Below, piece after piece: positions 19,035 to 28,542 of a DNA stretch of 64,000 nt. The stretch covers positions 102,455 through 166,454 of the forward strand of contig NZ_LJCO01000069.1 of NCBI RefSeq assembly GCF_001399675.1, written 5' to 3'. How positions within the stretch are numbered: the stretch's first letter is position 1; the number at the start of each line of letters is the position of its first letter. The stretch is from Paenalicyclobacillus ferrooxydans (GTDB taxonomy: Bacteria > Bacillota > Bacilli > Alicyclobacillales > Alicyclobacillaceae). The notes under the pieces were generated by a model. It was not told the origin of the DNA. It saw nothing but the letters and a program-made list of their open reading frames with translations, and did no database searches. A program made the translations under genes and the position numbers.

Positions 19035-19624
19035 CGGCGGATGGCGTTCGAGAGGATCTCATTGCAAAACAACTGAGGGAATCCCTCGAGGACTTGCAGG
19101 AGCAGGCGCATCTCGGGCCGGGCGGTTTGCTTGTCATCGGCGCGTCCACCAGCGAGGTGGCTGGAAGGCGCATCGGGACGGCGACGTCATTGGCGGTGGG
19201 GAGCGTGATCGCCAAAGAAGCGATAGCATTTGCTGCATCTGTCGGCTGTGACGTGGCGTTTCAGTGCTGCGAGCATCTCAACCGGGCCCTTGTGGTTCGA
19301 AAGGCGCTTCTCAAGGAGCGTGGTTGGTTTGAGGTGATGGCCCGTCCTGTACCGGGGGCCGGAGGTGCTGTCGCCGCGAGTGCGTATGTTCAACTCGAGG
19401 GCGCATGTCTCGTTGAAACGATTCAGGCGGATGCGGGCATTGATATCGGGGACACCTTTATCGGCATGCACCTGAAACGCGTTGCGGTGCCTGTGCGGGG
19501 AAGGCATCGTGAAGTCGGGGAGGCACACTTAACCATGGCGAGAACGCGGCCGCCGCTTATCGGGGGAGCGCGTGCAGTGTATGATGAGGATGTATTCCGG
19601 GAACGCCTCGGACTGAAGGATTAG
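19031..19624 (+). CDS. ywlG: TIGR01440/DUF436 family protein (YwlG)
   Basis: A conserved firmicute protein of unknown biochemical role, about 197 residues, recognised by LVIGASTSEVAGRRIGTATS, a cysteine-containing middle (CDVAFQCCEHLNRALVV) and the C-terminal FIGMHLKRVAVPVR. TTG at 19031 overlaps the rpiB stop (TTGA) and lies 10 bp after GAAGAGG; a GTG nine bases upstream is too close to that site. Tight coupling suggests shared expression with rpiB and glyA. Confidence 0.9.
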   Translation: MTADGVREDLIAKQLRESLEDLQEQAHLGPGGLLVIGASTSEVAGRRIGTATSLAVGSVIAKEAIAFAASVGCDVAFQCCEHLNRALVVRKALLKERGWFEVMARPVPGAGGAVAASAYVQLEGACLVETIQADAGIDIGDTFIGMHLKRVAVPVRGRHREVGEAHLTMARTRPPLIGGARAVYDEDVFRERLGLKD

Positions 19625-19705
19625 TCTCGGATTGAAGAACTGGTTTCGGACTGAAGGATTAGTCGTAGATTGAAGAACTGGTTTCGGATTGAGGGATTAG
19701 TCTGG
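19618..19705. repeat. short tandem repeat between ywlG and glyA
   Basis: About 41-bp units containing GGATTGAAGAACTGGTTTCGG, broken by small changes, follow the ywlG stop twice. A short GCGCATGCACTCAGGG direct repeat follows to 19815. Confidence 0.65.
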
Positions 19706-19865
19706 AATGGGAACACTCGGGTGGCTCGGGCAGAACGAGGGCGGGTGTATGCACCAAAATGTGCGCATGCACTCAGGGTGAGCGCATGAGCGCATGCACC
19801 CAGGGCGAGCGCTTGGGAGCAAAACGAAAGCGGGATAGATAGGGACTTGGGGAGGCAGATGTTAG

Positions 19866-21122
19866 ATGACCATGCTTGGCGATTGGGATCCGGAAATTGC
19901 ACGCGCGATGGAGCAGGAACTTTCACGTCAGCGTGACAAGATTGAATTGATTGCGTCAGAGAACTTTGTCAGCGAAGCGGTTATGAACGCGATGGGCAGC
20001 GTATTGACGAACAAGTACGCAGAAGGTTACCCGGGACGCCGCTACTATGGCGGCTGCGAGTACGTAGACGTTGTGGAAGATATTGCCCGCGACCGGGCAA
20101 AGAAACTGTTTGGAGCGGAGCACGCGAACGTCCAACCGCACTCTGGGGCTCAAGCAAATATGGCAGTTTACTTCAGTGCACTTCAGCCTGGCGATACCGT
20201 CCTCGGAATGAACTTGGCGCACGGCGGCCACCTGACGCACGGAAGTCCGGTCAACTTCTCCGGCACACTGTATAACTTTGTCGCCTACGGCGTGGACGAA
20301 ACCACACAGACTATTGACTATGACAAGGTTTTGGAGATTGCGAAGGAACATCGCCCGAAAATGCTCGTCGCGGGGGCTAGTGCATATCCCCGGACCATCG
20401 ACTTCCAGAAGATGCGTGAAATTGCCGACGAAGTCGGCGCACTTCTGTTCGTCGACATGGCTCACATCGCGGGCCTTGTTGCGACCGGTCATCATCCATC
20501 ACCGATTCCCTATGCCCATTACACGACCACAACCACGCATAAGACGCTGCGGGGGCCGCGCGGGGGCATGATCCTGACCTCATCGGATCAGGCAAAGGCG
20601 ATTGACAAGTCTGTCTTCCCTGGCGTTCAAGGCGGCCCGCTGATGCATGTGATTGCTGCGAAGGCCGTAGCATTTGGCGAGGCACTGAAGCCGGAGTTTA
20701 CAACATACTCGGAGAACATCGTGAAGAACGCGAAGGCGTTGGCTGCTGGGCTTATCGATCGCGGTTTCACCCTCGTCTCCGGCGGCACGGATAACCACCT
20801 CATCTTGATCGACCTGCGCAACCTCGGCGTGACGGGCAAAGAGGCGGAGCACCGGTTGGACGAGATCGGCGTGACGGTCAACAAGAACTCGATTCCGTTC
20901 GATCCGGCGAAACCAATGGTCACAAGCGGCATCCGTATCGGGACACCAGCTGTGACGACTCGCGGCTTTGGTGAGGCGGAGATGGATCAGATCGCGGAGA
21001 TCTTCCGGATCACGCTCGCTACTGACTTCTCCGAAGGCGACATGTCGGCAGCGCGCAAAGCGGTTGAAGCGCTCACCTCGCGCTTCCCGATGTATCCAGG
21101 CCTGTCGTACGTGGGAGCCTAA
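19866..21122 (+). CDS. glyA: serine hydroxymethyltransferase
   Basis: GlyA converts serine and tetrahydrofolate to glycine and methylene-tetrahydrofolate, using PLP. The 418-residue protein has the family length and motifs: [42 protein letters not shown], and the PLP lysine in [14 protein letters not shown] near residue 228. The ATG lies 10 bp after GGGGAGG. B. subtilis keeps glyA at this position, between ywlG and upp. Confidence 0.97.
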   Translation: MTMLGDWDPEIARAMEQELSRQRDKIELIASENFVSEAVMNAMGSVLTNKYAEGYPGRRYYGGCEYVDVVEDIARDRAKKLFGAEHANVQPHSGAQANMAVYFSALQPGDTVLGMNLAHGGHLTHGSPVNFSGTLYNFVAYGVDETTQTIDYDKVLEIAKEHRPKMLVAGASAYPRTIDFQKMREIADEVGALLFVDMAHIAGLVATGHHPSPIPYAHYTTTTTHKTLRGPRGGMILTSSDQAKAIDKSVFPGVQGGPLMHVIAAKAVAFGEALKPEFTTYSENIVKNAKALAAGLIDRGFTLVSGGTDNHLILIDLRNLGVTGKEAEHRLDEIGVTVNKNSIPFDPAKPMVTSGIRIGTPAVTTRGFGEAEMDQIAEIFRITLATDFSEGDMSAARKAVEALTSRFPMYPGLSYVGA

Positions 21123-21124
21123 GG

Positions 21125-21330
21125 GCGCGAGCTAGCCCGGCGGGGCTGCATAGGCCCGGCTTACATAGGCCGCATCAGCATGGGGCTGGATTGCATAGGC
21201 CTGGCTTGCATAGGCCTGGCTTACATGGCCGTATCAGCATGGGGCCGGATTGCATAGGCCTGGCTTACATAAGCCGCATTGGCATGGAGCCGGATTGCAT
21301 AGGCCTGGCTTACATGGCCGCATTGGCAGG
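21125..21330. repeat. GCATAGGCCTGGCTTACAT minisatellite after glyA
   Basis: Repeated units of GGATTGCATAGGCCTGGC and TTACATAGGCCGCATCAGC, about 40-50 bp long, fill the gap downstream of glyA. No gene is visible in it. Confidence 0.75.
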
Positions 21331-21421
21331 TTTGCCAGGACTCACATAGGCCACGTCGATCGGGCTCTTTCACCTAAGTTCCACGTTCCACCAAGCTATC
21401 TTCGAGCATCTACACAGTGGA

Positions 21422-21453
21422 CAGCCCCGCGATATCTGCGGGGCTGCCATTTT
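21422..21453 (+). terminator. hairpin between glyA and the HAD gene
   Basis: CAGCCCCGC (21422-21430) pairs with GCGGGGCTG (21438-21446), followed by CCATTTT. It lies only 19 bp before the HAD start, so it could end glyA transcription or act as a leader hairpin. Confidence 0.6.
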
Positions 21454-21471
21454 CGGATAAGGAGTGTATGC

Positions 21472-22224
21472 ATGGCTGAAGCACCGGATCTCACCGCGCC
21501 GCAGTCCCTGATACTTTTCGATCTCGACGGCACGCTCACGAATCCCAAACTGGGCATTACCTCGGGGGTCCATCACGCGCTTGAGAAGCTCGGTATTGAA
21601 GCCCCCAGCCCGGATGAGCTGGAGTTCTTTATCGGTCCACCGATGCGCCTAATGTTTAAACAGACCTACGGCCTCGCTGAACAAGAAGTGGATCGAGCAG
21701 TGCAGTATTATCGCGAGTATTACGATCCGATTGGCTGGCGCCAAAATGAAGTCTATGAAGGCATTCCGGAGGCCTTGAAGGCACTCCGCACAGCTGGGTT
21801 CAAACTTGGATTGGCAACCTCAAAGCCGACCGTCTTCGCACAACGCATCTTGGACCATTTTGGGTTGCGCGACGAGTTCTCTGTGCTCGCAGGCAGCAAT
21901 CTGGATGGAACGCGGGAGGACAAGGCAGAGGTCATCCGTTACGCGCTGGCAGAGGCGGGATTTGACATAGGGTCGGATTCGGATTCCTCGGATGTTCTTG
22001 TGGAGCCTCAGGTGGTCAACCGAGCAGCCTTCCCGGTGACCATGGTGGGTGACCGGAAGTATGACATCATTGGCGCCAAAAGGCTTGGCTTGCGCTCGGT
22101 TGGTGTGACATACGGATTCGGATCACGTGAGGAACTAGAGAGTGCTGGCGCAGATGTCATCATTGACCGCCCAAATCAACTTGTTGAAGCCCTGCTGCCG
22201 GCCCATCAGGCAGATGACAGATGA
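21472..22224 (+). CDS. HAD-superfamily phosphatase, phosphoglycolate phosphatase-like
   Basis: HAD subfamily IA hydrolase, 250 residues. Motif I is LFDLDGTLTNPK (Asp17, Asp19), the alpha-helical cap follows, motif II/III are LATSKPTVFAQ and the lysine region EDKAEVI, and motif IV is MVGDRKYDIIGAKRLG. It resembles Gph/PpaX-like phosphatases acting on small phosphomonoesters. A short Asp/Ser insertion (GSDSDSSDVLVE) precedes motif IV. ATG at 21472 follows AAGGAG; the longer frame to 21250 is repeat-coded and rejected. The substrate is unknown. Confidence 0.85.
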   Translation: MAEAPDLTAPQSLILFDLDGTLTNPKLGITSGVHHALEKLGIEAPSPDELEFFIGPPMRLMFKQTYGLAEQEVDRAVQYYREYYDPIGWRQNEVYEGIPEALKALRTAGFKLGLATSKPTVFAQRILDHFGLRDEFSVLAGSNLDGTREDKAEVIRYALAEAGFDIGSDSDSSDVLVEPQVVNRAAFPVTMVGDRKYDIIGAKRLGLRSVGVTYGFGSREELESAGADVIIDRPNQLVEALLPAHQADDR

Positions 22225-22295
22225 GATGACGGTTGGGTTGCTCTGTAAGGTGGGTTCATGCAGCATTCCTGATGCCCGCTGAGGAACGTTTTCGC

Positions 22296-22420
22296 TAGTA
22301 CGGCGGCCAATACAGCGGCCAAGGCAGTGGCCAATACAGTGGTTCGTTCAGTGGCTAATACAGTGGCTAATATCCGGCCAAGGCAGCGGCCAAGCCAATA
22401 CAGCGCGCCAAATATAGTGG
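22296..22420. repeat. GGCCAATACAGTGG minisatellite
   Basis: About eight short imperfect copies of CGGCCAATACAG/TGGCTAATACAG lie downstream of the HAD gene. Confidence 0.75.
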
Positions 22421-22459
22421 TTAAGGAACATTTCCTCCGCTATACCAGATCGTCTAGGG

Positions 22460-22640
22460 AAGGATCTTCCCCTATTCAGTCATTCTGAGGAGAAAGTTCG
22501 GAGATAGCGAACTATTTTTCCGCTGTGACCTCGATCCTAGCTTGAATTCCTTCGGGTCGAACCGATAAGGGAAATTTGGTTCGTTCTTGTGGCACCAGGG
22601 CCAGTTTTTGTCGTTTAACGAACAAAATTTCCCTTGATGC
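22460..22640. repeat. four-box phased palindrome cassette B (51-61-50)
   Basis: Boxes TTCCCCTA (22467, plus), TTCCGCTG (22518, plus, after AGCGAAC), TAAGGGAA (22566, minus, before GGTTCGTT) and TTCCCTTG (22629, plus, after ACGAACAAAA) have centres near 22464, 22515, 22576 and 22626. An additional minus-like box (TGAGGAGAA, 22486) is off the lattice. The gap has no gene. Confidence 0.7.
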
Positions 22641-22698
22641 GTCGTCCAACGCTCAGAGTCACGGGTTCGAGTTGGCAGGCGTCTCTTTAAATTTGGTT

Positions 22699-22728
22699 GC
22701 TCCTCGCCACGGCGAGGAGCTTCCTTAT
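22699..22728. terminator. hairpin between convergent HAD and polysaccharide deacetylase genes
   Basis: GCTCCTCGCC (22699-22708) pairs with GGCGAGGAGC (22711-22720). TTCCTTAT follows on the plus strand and AACCAAATTTAAA on the minus strand. A bidirectional terminator fits the convergent layout. Confidence 0.6.
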
Positions 22729-22802
22729 GATGGTACCTATTCGGCTTTGCAAGTGGGCCTTGTTCAGTAGGCTTTTCCAGAGGCTTTGTCAGTAGGCCGT
22801 GT

Positions 22803-24362
22803 TCAGTTGGCGGCATTGGCTGCTCTTGCGTCTTTCATGCCCTTGGGCCCCGTCGCCTCCTCCATGATGGCCTCCGTCGCACCAGCCCCAGCAGCATCCC
22901 TGCCCGCCCCAGCGGCCTCCGTCGCACCAATCGCGGCGGCATCCCGGCCGGCCCCAGTGGCCTCCGTCGCACCAATCGCGGCGGCATCCCGGCCAGCCCC
23001 AGCAGCATCCCTGCCAGCCCCAGTGGCCTCCCGGCCAGCCCCCACCGGCTTCACACCGGTGCGCTCAAACAGCTCCTCGCGGCTCATCCAGACCAGCTTG
23101 ATTTCGAGCTCGCGCGTTCCCTCTCTGAGGCGCCGGAACCCCTCCGGATGATACATCCCCATGAGGAATTTCATATATCGCTGCAGGCGCCGGTTCTCTT
23201 TCGTCTTCGGCAGGTCTTCGACGTGGAAGCCGAGCATTTCGATCCCTCGGTTCATCAGCGTCGGCGCCGCCACCACTTCGATGTTCTGAAAGCCCGGGTG
23301 GTAGACGATCATCCGCGCAATGTCTCGCAGCCCCTCTTTCACCTGACGGAGGCCGCGGACCAAGGAGCGCTGGTCGGCGGCGGAGGAAATCGCGATCAGC
23401 GTCTCGTTTCGAAAATGCAGGTCAAGTCCGGGAGCCCCCTCACGTACCATCACGGTTGAGTCATCGCCGACGCGTGGTCCGTGGTGCCAAACCATTGGCC
23501 CGATCCGGAATATTTCATTGACGCCCTGCACATGGTACATCCGGGCGAACGCCAGTTCGACAACGGCCCATACACCAATCAGCATCCGCCTCCAGAGCGG
23601 GTAGCCTCGATAGAGTGATCGCCTCTGCTGTTCAAAAGTCTCCCACGCCTCCGACATCTCGCTGACCGTGGAGAATTCGTAGCCAAGGCGGCGGAGTTGC
23701 TCAATCGCCTGCGGCAGCGCGGTGATGGTGTTTCGCGGTGCTCCCTCCGCGCCTCCAGCGTCGTGACAGAGGACGATCGCGCCCGGATGCGCACCGACAA
23801 TCACCCTCTGTTCGACTTCCGTCGCGTGATCGCCAGGAAGCCAGTCGATGGCTCGAGCTGACCACAGCGTAGGTCTCAGCCCCAACTTCAGCGAGGTGAG
23901 TTTTGTGAACCAGTTGAACGCGCCCCAGGGGGGGCGGTAAAACCGGATCGGGCGACCTGTCATCCGTTCCAGCGTTTCCTTCGAGCGTTTCATGTCGAGA
24001 AAGGTCGTTACGGGATCGCGAAACCAATGATGATGATGCCGATAGCTGTGCGATCCGATGTCGTGCCCCCCAGCAACAATCTGCGCGACGAGTGATGGGT
24101 TTGCTGCTGCCCGCTCGGCCACGAGGAAGAAGGTGGCTTTGACGTCCTCTTCAGCGAGGATCGAAAGCACTTGCGAAGTGTAGCGGGGGTCGGGCCCGTC
24201 GTCGAATGTGAGCGCCACACGTCGCGGGCCAGGGTTGCCGTGAAAGAGCGTGCCGATGTGCCAGATATGGAACAGCAACTCCGGCAGCAACGTATAAAGC
24301 ACCCATACCAGCACCACAATGGCCAATATGATTAACCATGTCCACCCATCCACTGTGCTCAC
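22803..24362 (-). CDS. membrane-anchored polysaccharide deacetylase family protein
   Basis: An N-terminal membrane helix (residues 8-30) precedes a NodB domain: TFDDGPDPR (Asp54, Asp55), the metal histidines in GSHSYRHHHH, YRPPWGAF and the late LCHDAGG segment. This suggests removal of N- or O-acetyl groups from an extracellular glycan such as peptidoglycan. After residue 260 a second conserved-looking domain (VQGVNEIFRIGPMVWHHG and on) resembles no catalytic fold I recognise; a YkoP-like relation is possible. The last 80 residues are an Ala-Gly-Arg-Asp repeat (GAGRDAAAIGATEA). The start is GTG with a weak ribosome site. It is co-oriented with the MFS and glycosyltransferase genes. Confidence 0.85.
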   Translation of the reverse strand: MSTVDGWTWLIILAIVVLVWVLYTLLPELLFHIWHIGTLFHGNPGPRRVALTFDDGPDPRYTSQVLSILAEEDVKATFFLVAERAAANPSLVAQIVAGGHDIGSHSYRHHHHWFRDPVTTFLDMKRSKETLERMTGRPIRFYRPPWGAFNWFTKLTSLKLGLRPTLWSARAIDWLPGDHATEVEQRVIVGAHPGAIVLCHDAGGAEGAPRNTITALPQAIEQLRRLGYEFSTVSEMSEAWETFEQQRRSLYRGYPLWRRMLIGVWAVVELAFARMYHVQGVNEIFRIGPMVWHHGPRVGDDSTVMVREGAPGLDLHFRNETLIAISSAADQRSLVRGLRQVKEGLRDIARMIVYHPGFQNIEVVAAPTLMNRGIEMLGFHVEDLPKTKENRRLQRYMKFLMGMYHPEGFRRLREGTRELEIKLVWMSREELFERTGVKPVGAGREATGAGRDAAGAGRDAAAIGATEATGAGRDAAAIGATEAAGAGRDAAGAGATEAIMEEATGPKGMKDARAANAAN

Positions 24363-24481
24363 CCCAATTCAGAACAACTCTCTTCTGCCAATTGTAGGAT
24401 ACAAGCACGTGGTTGGAAAGTCTTTCGCGTCCAATCGGGGCTGCGTTCACGCGCGCCGGTCTGTTGGCGAGAGGCCTTGGT

Positions 24482-26446
24482 TCATGCCCGAACGGATCGC
24501 GCACGGAACCGCTTCTCAATCGGCAGCACTGTGTAGAGCAGGCCCATGATTAAAATCACAACTGCACTGACCCAAAACGGTGCGGATGGGCCGATCCGGT
24601 CCCACACCAGGCCGCCAAGATACGGTCCTGCGGCAGAACCAAACCCTTCTACGGTCATGAACACACCCCACAGCGAGCCCTTCTTATCCTCGTCGATGGA
24701 CCTGTCTAGCACCGCATTCCAGGCTGGAAGGATAAAGGAGTACGACGCACCGAGCAGGCATACGAGTGCAAACGTGAATGGAACCGTTCGAAACAACGGA
24801 AAAAGGGCCAGCCCAGTTCCTGCGGTCAGGAAAGCCACGACGAGCGGAGTACGGGGGCCGATTCGATCGATCAACTTGCCCGTTGGAATGAGCCCGATGA
24901 CAGTGACGGAACCGGCTGCTACGAGCATCAGACTGTACATGGCACCGCTCAGTTTCAGGACTGCGTTTGCGTAGACGGACAAAATCGGGATCAGGGATGC
25001 CACAGCAAACGTCTGCGCGAACATCCCCGGGAACAAAAACGACACCTCTTTGATGTTGCGCCACACAGACTCCCAATCAGTTTTTCGAGTCGAGGCTTCT
25101 GTAAACTGTGAACCGTCCCTCATCGCACCCACAGAAGTGGCATGGTGTACAGGGTTGGCATCTAACGCAAACCCGTCGCTGCTGGCAAACGGATCTCTCG
25201 CAGTGGGAACCGTGGGAACGGTGGGATCAGCGTCCCTCGAACTTCCAATGGGGGGAACGGTGGGAACCGTGTCCCTCGAATTTCCGATGGAGGGAATAAG
25301 ATCCTTTGAAATGCCAACCGTGGGAACCGCGTCCCTCGAATCTCTCGCAACGGACCGTGGATCTCGCAGAGTGTGTTGGAGATCTCGCAGAGTGCGTTGT
25401 GGATCTCGCGCAACGTGTCGTAGATCTCGCAGAGTGCGTCGGGGACGCCGGGCAGGCAGACCGAGTTCAAGTGCGGTCTCGCTCAGGTAGGCGCTTCTCA
25501 GACCTATCAGCTTCTGCCTATCCAGAACCAGAGAAAGTACCGTCGGCCTGAAACGGCCATATTTCGCGATTCGATGTGCAAGCCCAGATGCAGCGGATCC
25601 CGGAATGAGTTTTGGGGAGCGGGCAGTGTCCCGAACGGTCTCCGCACTGTCATCCCGACTGTACTTCCGACTGTTATCTAGCGTGTTGTCCGGGCCGTTG
25701 TCCCGCCTGTTATCTCGGCTGTTGTCCCGCCTGTTATCCCAGGCAGTATTTCGTGCCGGCGCCAAGATGGAGTCGCGACTCTGGTCTTGGGCGGCGATGT
25801 CACCAGGAATAACTTGCCCTGCGCGCCAGGTCGAAGTGCGGCTGCGGCGTACGAGTGCAAATGCCGTGAGAAAGCCGATGGCGTCAACAGACAAGAGAAA
25901 CAAAAACGCGATCCGATACGTGCCGCCGACGAGAAAGTTGATGATGACTGGGCCGAGTCCGGCTCCAAGGAGCCAAAAGATATACACATAGCTCATGAAC
26001 AGGGCACGCTTTCCCTCTGGTGTGGCGCGGCTAATACCCGACATCACAGATGGCCATACGACATTTGCCCCCACACCGTAGGCACAGAGGCTAGCGATCA
26101 GCAACGTGATCGTATGCGCATTCATCATCCCAAACACGGAGGCAGTCGAAATGGCAAAGCCAGTCAGGAGGACGCTGCGTTCGCCGACGTGATCGACCAG
26201 CCATCCCGACGGGGTACGCAACAGGTTATCTACGAGATAATGCAGAGACAAAGCAAGGGCGGTCCATTCCACGCGAAAATGGAGAACGGATCGGCCGTAT
26301 GTTGGCAACAAGGAGAGAACTAACGCGCCGCGCACAAATTCAGACAGTGACAAACACAGGAAAATGCCCAAAACAAAAGGCTGAAACAGCTCAGGTTCCA
26401 GCCATCGATGTAAACGTCTAGGTACACGGGCTGTTGTGTCCGTCAC
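24482..26446 (-). CDS. MFS transporter with about 250-residue low-complexity central loop
   Basis: A major facilitator with about six helices in each half: LVDNLLRTPSGWLVDHVGERS is the loop 2-3 signature, with a related GKLIDRIGPRTP in the second half. Where a normal MFS protein has a short cytoplasmic loop, residues about 205-455 form a charged, repeat-rich segment (RDNRRDNGPDNTLDN; RDPQRTLRDLQHTLRDP; SRDTVPTVPPIGSSRD), coded by several small tandem repeats. GTG at 26446 follows AGGGAG at ideal distance; a GTG at 26509 has no ribosome site. The substrate is unknown. Its place beside a GT28-like glycosyltransferase recalls the ypfP-ltaA pair, where an MFS protein flips a glycolipid. Confidence 0.85.
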   Translation of the reverse strand: MTDTTARVPRRLHRWLEPELFQPFVLGIFLCLSLSEFVRGALVLSLLPTYGRSVLHFRVEWTALALSLHYLVDNLLRTPSGWLVDHVGERSVLLTGFAISTASVFGMMNAHTITLLIASLCAYGVGANVVWPSVMSGISRATPEGKRALFMSYVYIFWLLGAGLGPVIINFLVGGTYRIAFLFLLSVDAIGFLTAFALVRRSRTSTWRAGQVIPGDIAAQDQSRDSILAPARNTAWDNRRDNSRDNRRDNGPDNTLDNSRKYSRDDSAETVRDTARSPKLIPGSAASGLAHRIAKYGRFRPTVLSLVLDRQKLIGLRSAYLSETALELGLPARRPRRTLRDLRHVARDPQRTLRDLQHTLRDPRSVARDSRDAVPTVGISKDLIPSIGNSRDTVPTVPPIGSSRDADPTVPTVPTARDPFASSDGFALDANPVHHATSVGAMRDGSQFTEASTRKTDWESVWRNIKEVSFLFPGMFAQTFAVASLIPILSVYANAVLKLSGAMYSLMLVAAGSVTVIGLIPTGKLIDRIGPRTPLVVAFLTAGTGLALFPLFRTVPFTFALVCLLGASYSFILPAWNAVLDRSIDEDKKGSLWGVFMTVEGFGSAAGPYLGGLVWDRIGPSAPFWVSAVVILIMGLLYTVLPIEKRFRARSVRA

Positions 26447-26639
26447 GGAACCACTCCCTGGGTTGAACTTGCGTATTGGTGTGAGCTTAGATAGGAGTAG
26501 TTTGTCCACGGTGGGGATTGTCTAGTACACCTATGGGCTTATTCGGCCGATCCGATGGCTTCACACTGCGGCGGGGGCGAGCGGAAGTCCGGGCAGCTTG
26601 GGCAGCTTGGGCAGCCTGGGCTCCGCTGCCGGCGGACCG

Positions 26640-27085
26640 GGCCGCGATAAAGGAACTGAGTTCCGCTAAAGCCGTGTGAATGGCGAACCCGGTTGCGATA
26701 AAGGAACTGAGTTCCGCTAAAGTCAGGCGAATGCCGAACCGGGTTGCAATAAAGGAACTGAGTTCCGCTAAAGTCAGGCGAATGCCGAACCGGGTTGCAA
26801 TAAAGGAACTGAGTTCCGCTAAATCCGTGTGAATGGCGGACCGGGCTGCCATAAAGGAACCCAGTTCCGCTAAATCCGTGTGAATGGCGAACCCGGCCGC
26901 GATAAAGGAACTGAGTTCCGCTAAAGCCAGGCGAATGGCGAACCCGGCCGCGATAAAGGAACTGAGTTCCGCTAAAGTCCGGCGAATGGCGAACCCGGCC
27001 GCGATAAAGGAACTGAGTTCCGCTAAAGTCCGGCGAATGGTGGACCCGGCCGCAATAAAGGAACTGAGTTCCGCTAAGCGGTGCA
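26640..27085. repeat. 51-bp palindrome array, 9 units (GGAACTGAGTTCCGCTA)
   Basis: GGAACTGAGTTCC starts at 26652, 26703, 26754, 26805, 26856, 26907, 26958, 27009 and 27060, always 51 bp apart (the fifth copy reads GGAACCCAGTTCC). Spacers differ from those of the 17.1-kb array (AAAGTCCGGCGAATGGCGAA type) although palindrome and period are the same. Open frames through it on both strands are repeat-coded. Confidence 0.92.
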
Positions 27086-27107
27086 ACCGGCGAAGCGGGC
27101 TGCCTCA

Positions 27108-27147
27108 TGCAAATGCAAAAGCAGCCCCTGCCACAGCAGGGGCTGCT
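27108..27147 (-). terminator. terminator downstream of the GT28-like gene
   Basis: On the minus strand AGCAGCCCCTGC pairs with GCAGGGGCTGCT around a 4-base loop and is followed by TTTTGCATTT. It lies about 230 bp after the glycosyltransferase stop. Confidence 0.65.
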
Positions 27148-27194
27148 CCACTGACCCAAGGCTTTTACGCCGGCCGCTGAACCTAACTTTAGTA

Positions 27195-27352
27195 ACGCCA
27201 TAAACATAAGCCCTCGTCCACAAGCCATCGTTCACAAGCCATCGTTCACAAGCCCTCGTCCACAAGCCATCGTTCACAAGCCATCATTCACAAGCCATCG
27301 TTCACAAGCCATCGTTCACAGGCCCTCGTCCACAGGCCCTCATTCACAGACC
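27195..27352. repeat. 14-bp minisatellite (CAAGCCATCGTTCA)
   Basis: About eleven copies alternate between CAAGCCATCGTTCA and CAAGCCCTCGTCCA, ending just before the glycosyltransferase stop codon. Confidence 0.85.
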
Positions 27353-27375
27353 ATCGTCACGCCTCAGATCCAGAC

Positions 27376-28542
27376 TTAATACGGGTATGAGTAGTTTGCA
27401 CGGGGTTTGCGCAAGCTACCGAGGTCGAGTAATTTTTCTGCGATGCTTTCAGCCGCGCTCAGCTTGCGCACCCGGAGACTTCGTCTGCGCATCGCCCCAA
27501 TCTTGTCCGGGTTTTGGACAAGCAGTTCATGGAGCCTCTCGCTGACTTGTCTGCGATTGCGGGCGAGAACGGCGACACCGGATCGGACCAAATACTTTGC
27601 GTTTTGGACCTCTTGTCCCGGAATTGGGCGATACAACAGCATCGGCAACTGCATGGCCAATGCCTCCGAGATCGTGAGGCCGCCTGCTTTCGTAATCATG
27701 AGATCGGCAATCGCCATCAGTTCATAGACCTCTGAGACGTAGCCAAACACGTATGCCGGATTGGTCGCGTTCGGCAGCATCTCGGACAGTTGGGCAGCCA
27801 TGCGTTCGTTGCGGCCGCTTACGACAATCGTCTGAACCGGATACGGATAGGAGAACAGCTCCTCGCAGATCTGTTGGATGTCTCCCATGACACCATAGGC
27901 GCCACCCATCACCAGTACAATCGGCAGGTCTGGGCGCACCCCGTACTTCTGACACAAGGACGCCTTGTCGAATGTCTGCAGGAACGCCGGACGAATCGGG
28001 ATCCCTGTCACGTGAATGGTGCTTGCGGGAATGCCGCGCGCCATTAGGCCGTGTTTAACATGTTGCGATCCGACGAAGTACATATCCGTCTCCGGATGGA
28101 TCCACTGTGAGTGAATCGCATGATCCGTAATCACCGTCGCTGACGGCACGTTCGTGCGCCCTTGTTGACGCAAAAAGGACACAACCCCTGCTGGTGTGGG
28201 GAAGGTCGAGAAAACGACATCGGGATCGTACGCCTCAAGTTCCTCTGCCAAGCTCTCAATACCAAGAGAGTTCAATTGGCGTTGGATTAAAGACGACGGT
28301 GGAATCTGGCTGGTGCCTTTATAGAACCATCCGTAAAGGGCAGGCGCATACCGGACACTCTTCAGGTAACAGTATTTCACAATCGAGTCCAGCGTCGGGT
28401 GCACGTGATGCATGTAGTCTACAATGCGCACATCCGTCTGTGGACTCATTTTTAGTAGCGCATCGCGAACCGCATTGGCTGCCTGCTCGTGGCCAGCCCC
28501 GTAAGAAGCAGACAGTACGAGCAACTTGGACAGTCCAGTCAT
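27376..28542 (-). CDS. glycosyltransferase family 28-like, diacylglycerol glucosyltransferase/MGDG synthase type
   Basis: A 388-residue GT-B enzyme. The N-terminus LLVLSASYGAGHEQAANAV is the acceptor-side motif of MGDG synthase and UgtP/YpfP, followed by TVITDHAIHSQWIHPETD and a C-terminal sugar-nucleotide site (TKAGGLTISEALAMQLPMLLYRPIPGQE). It would transfer a hexose from UDP-sugar to a lipid on the cytoplasmic face, though MurG-like roles cannot be excluded. ATG at 28542 follows GGAGGTG; upstream residues in the frame are not conserved-looking. The gene leads a minus-strand set with the MFS and deacetylase genes, separated by repeats. Confidence 0.85.
   Translation of the reverse strand: MTGLSKLLVLSASYGAGHEQAANAVRDALLKMSPQTDVRIVDYMHHVHPTLDSIVKYCYLKSVRYAPALYGWFYKGTSQIPPSSLIQRQLNSLGIESLAEELEAYDPDVVFSTFPTPAGVVSFLRQQGRTNVPSATVITDHAIHSQWIHPETDMYFVGSQHVKHGLMARGIPASTIHVTGIPIRPAFLQTFDKASLCQKYGVRPDLPIVLVMGGAYGVMGDIQQICEELFSYPYPVQTIVVSGRNERMAAQLSEMLPNATNPAYVFGYVSEVYELMAIADLMITKAGGLTISEALAMQLPMLLYRPIPGQEVQNAKYLVRSGVAVLARNRRQVSERLHELLVQNPDKIGAMRRRSLRVRKLSAAESIAEKLLDLGSLRKPRANYSYPY

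Noticed and set aside
26487..27228. Repeat-protein frames of 199 and 229 codons across the second 51-bp array
   Set aside because: Same cause as the first array: period-driven open frames with no start signals. One also overlaps the terminator of the glycosyltransferase gene.
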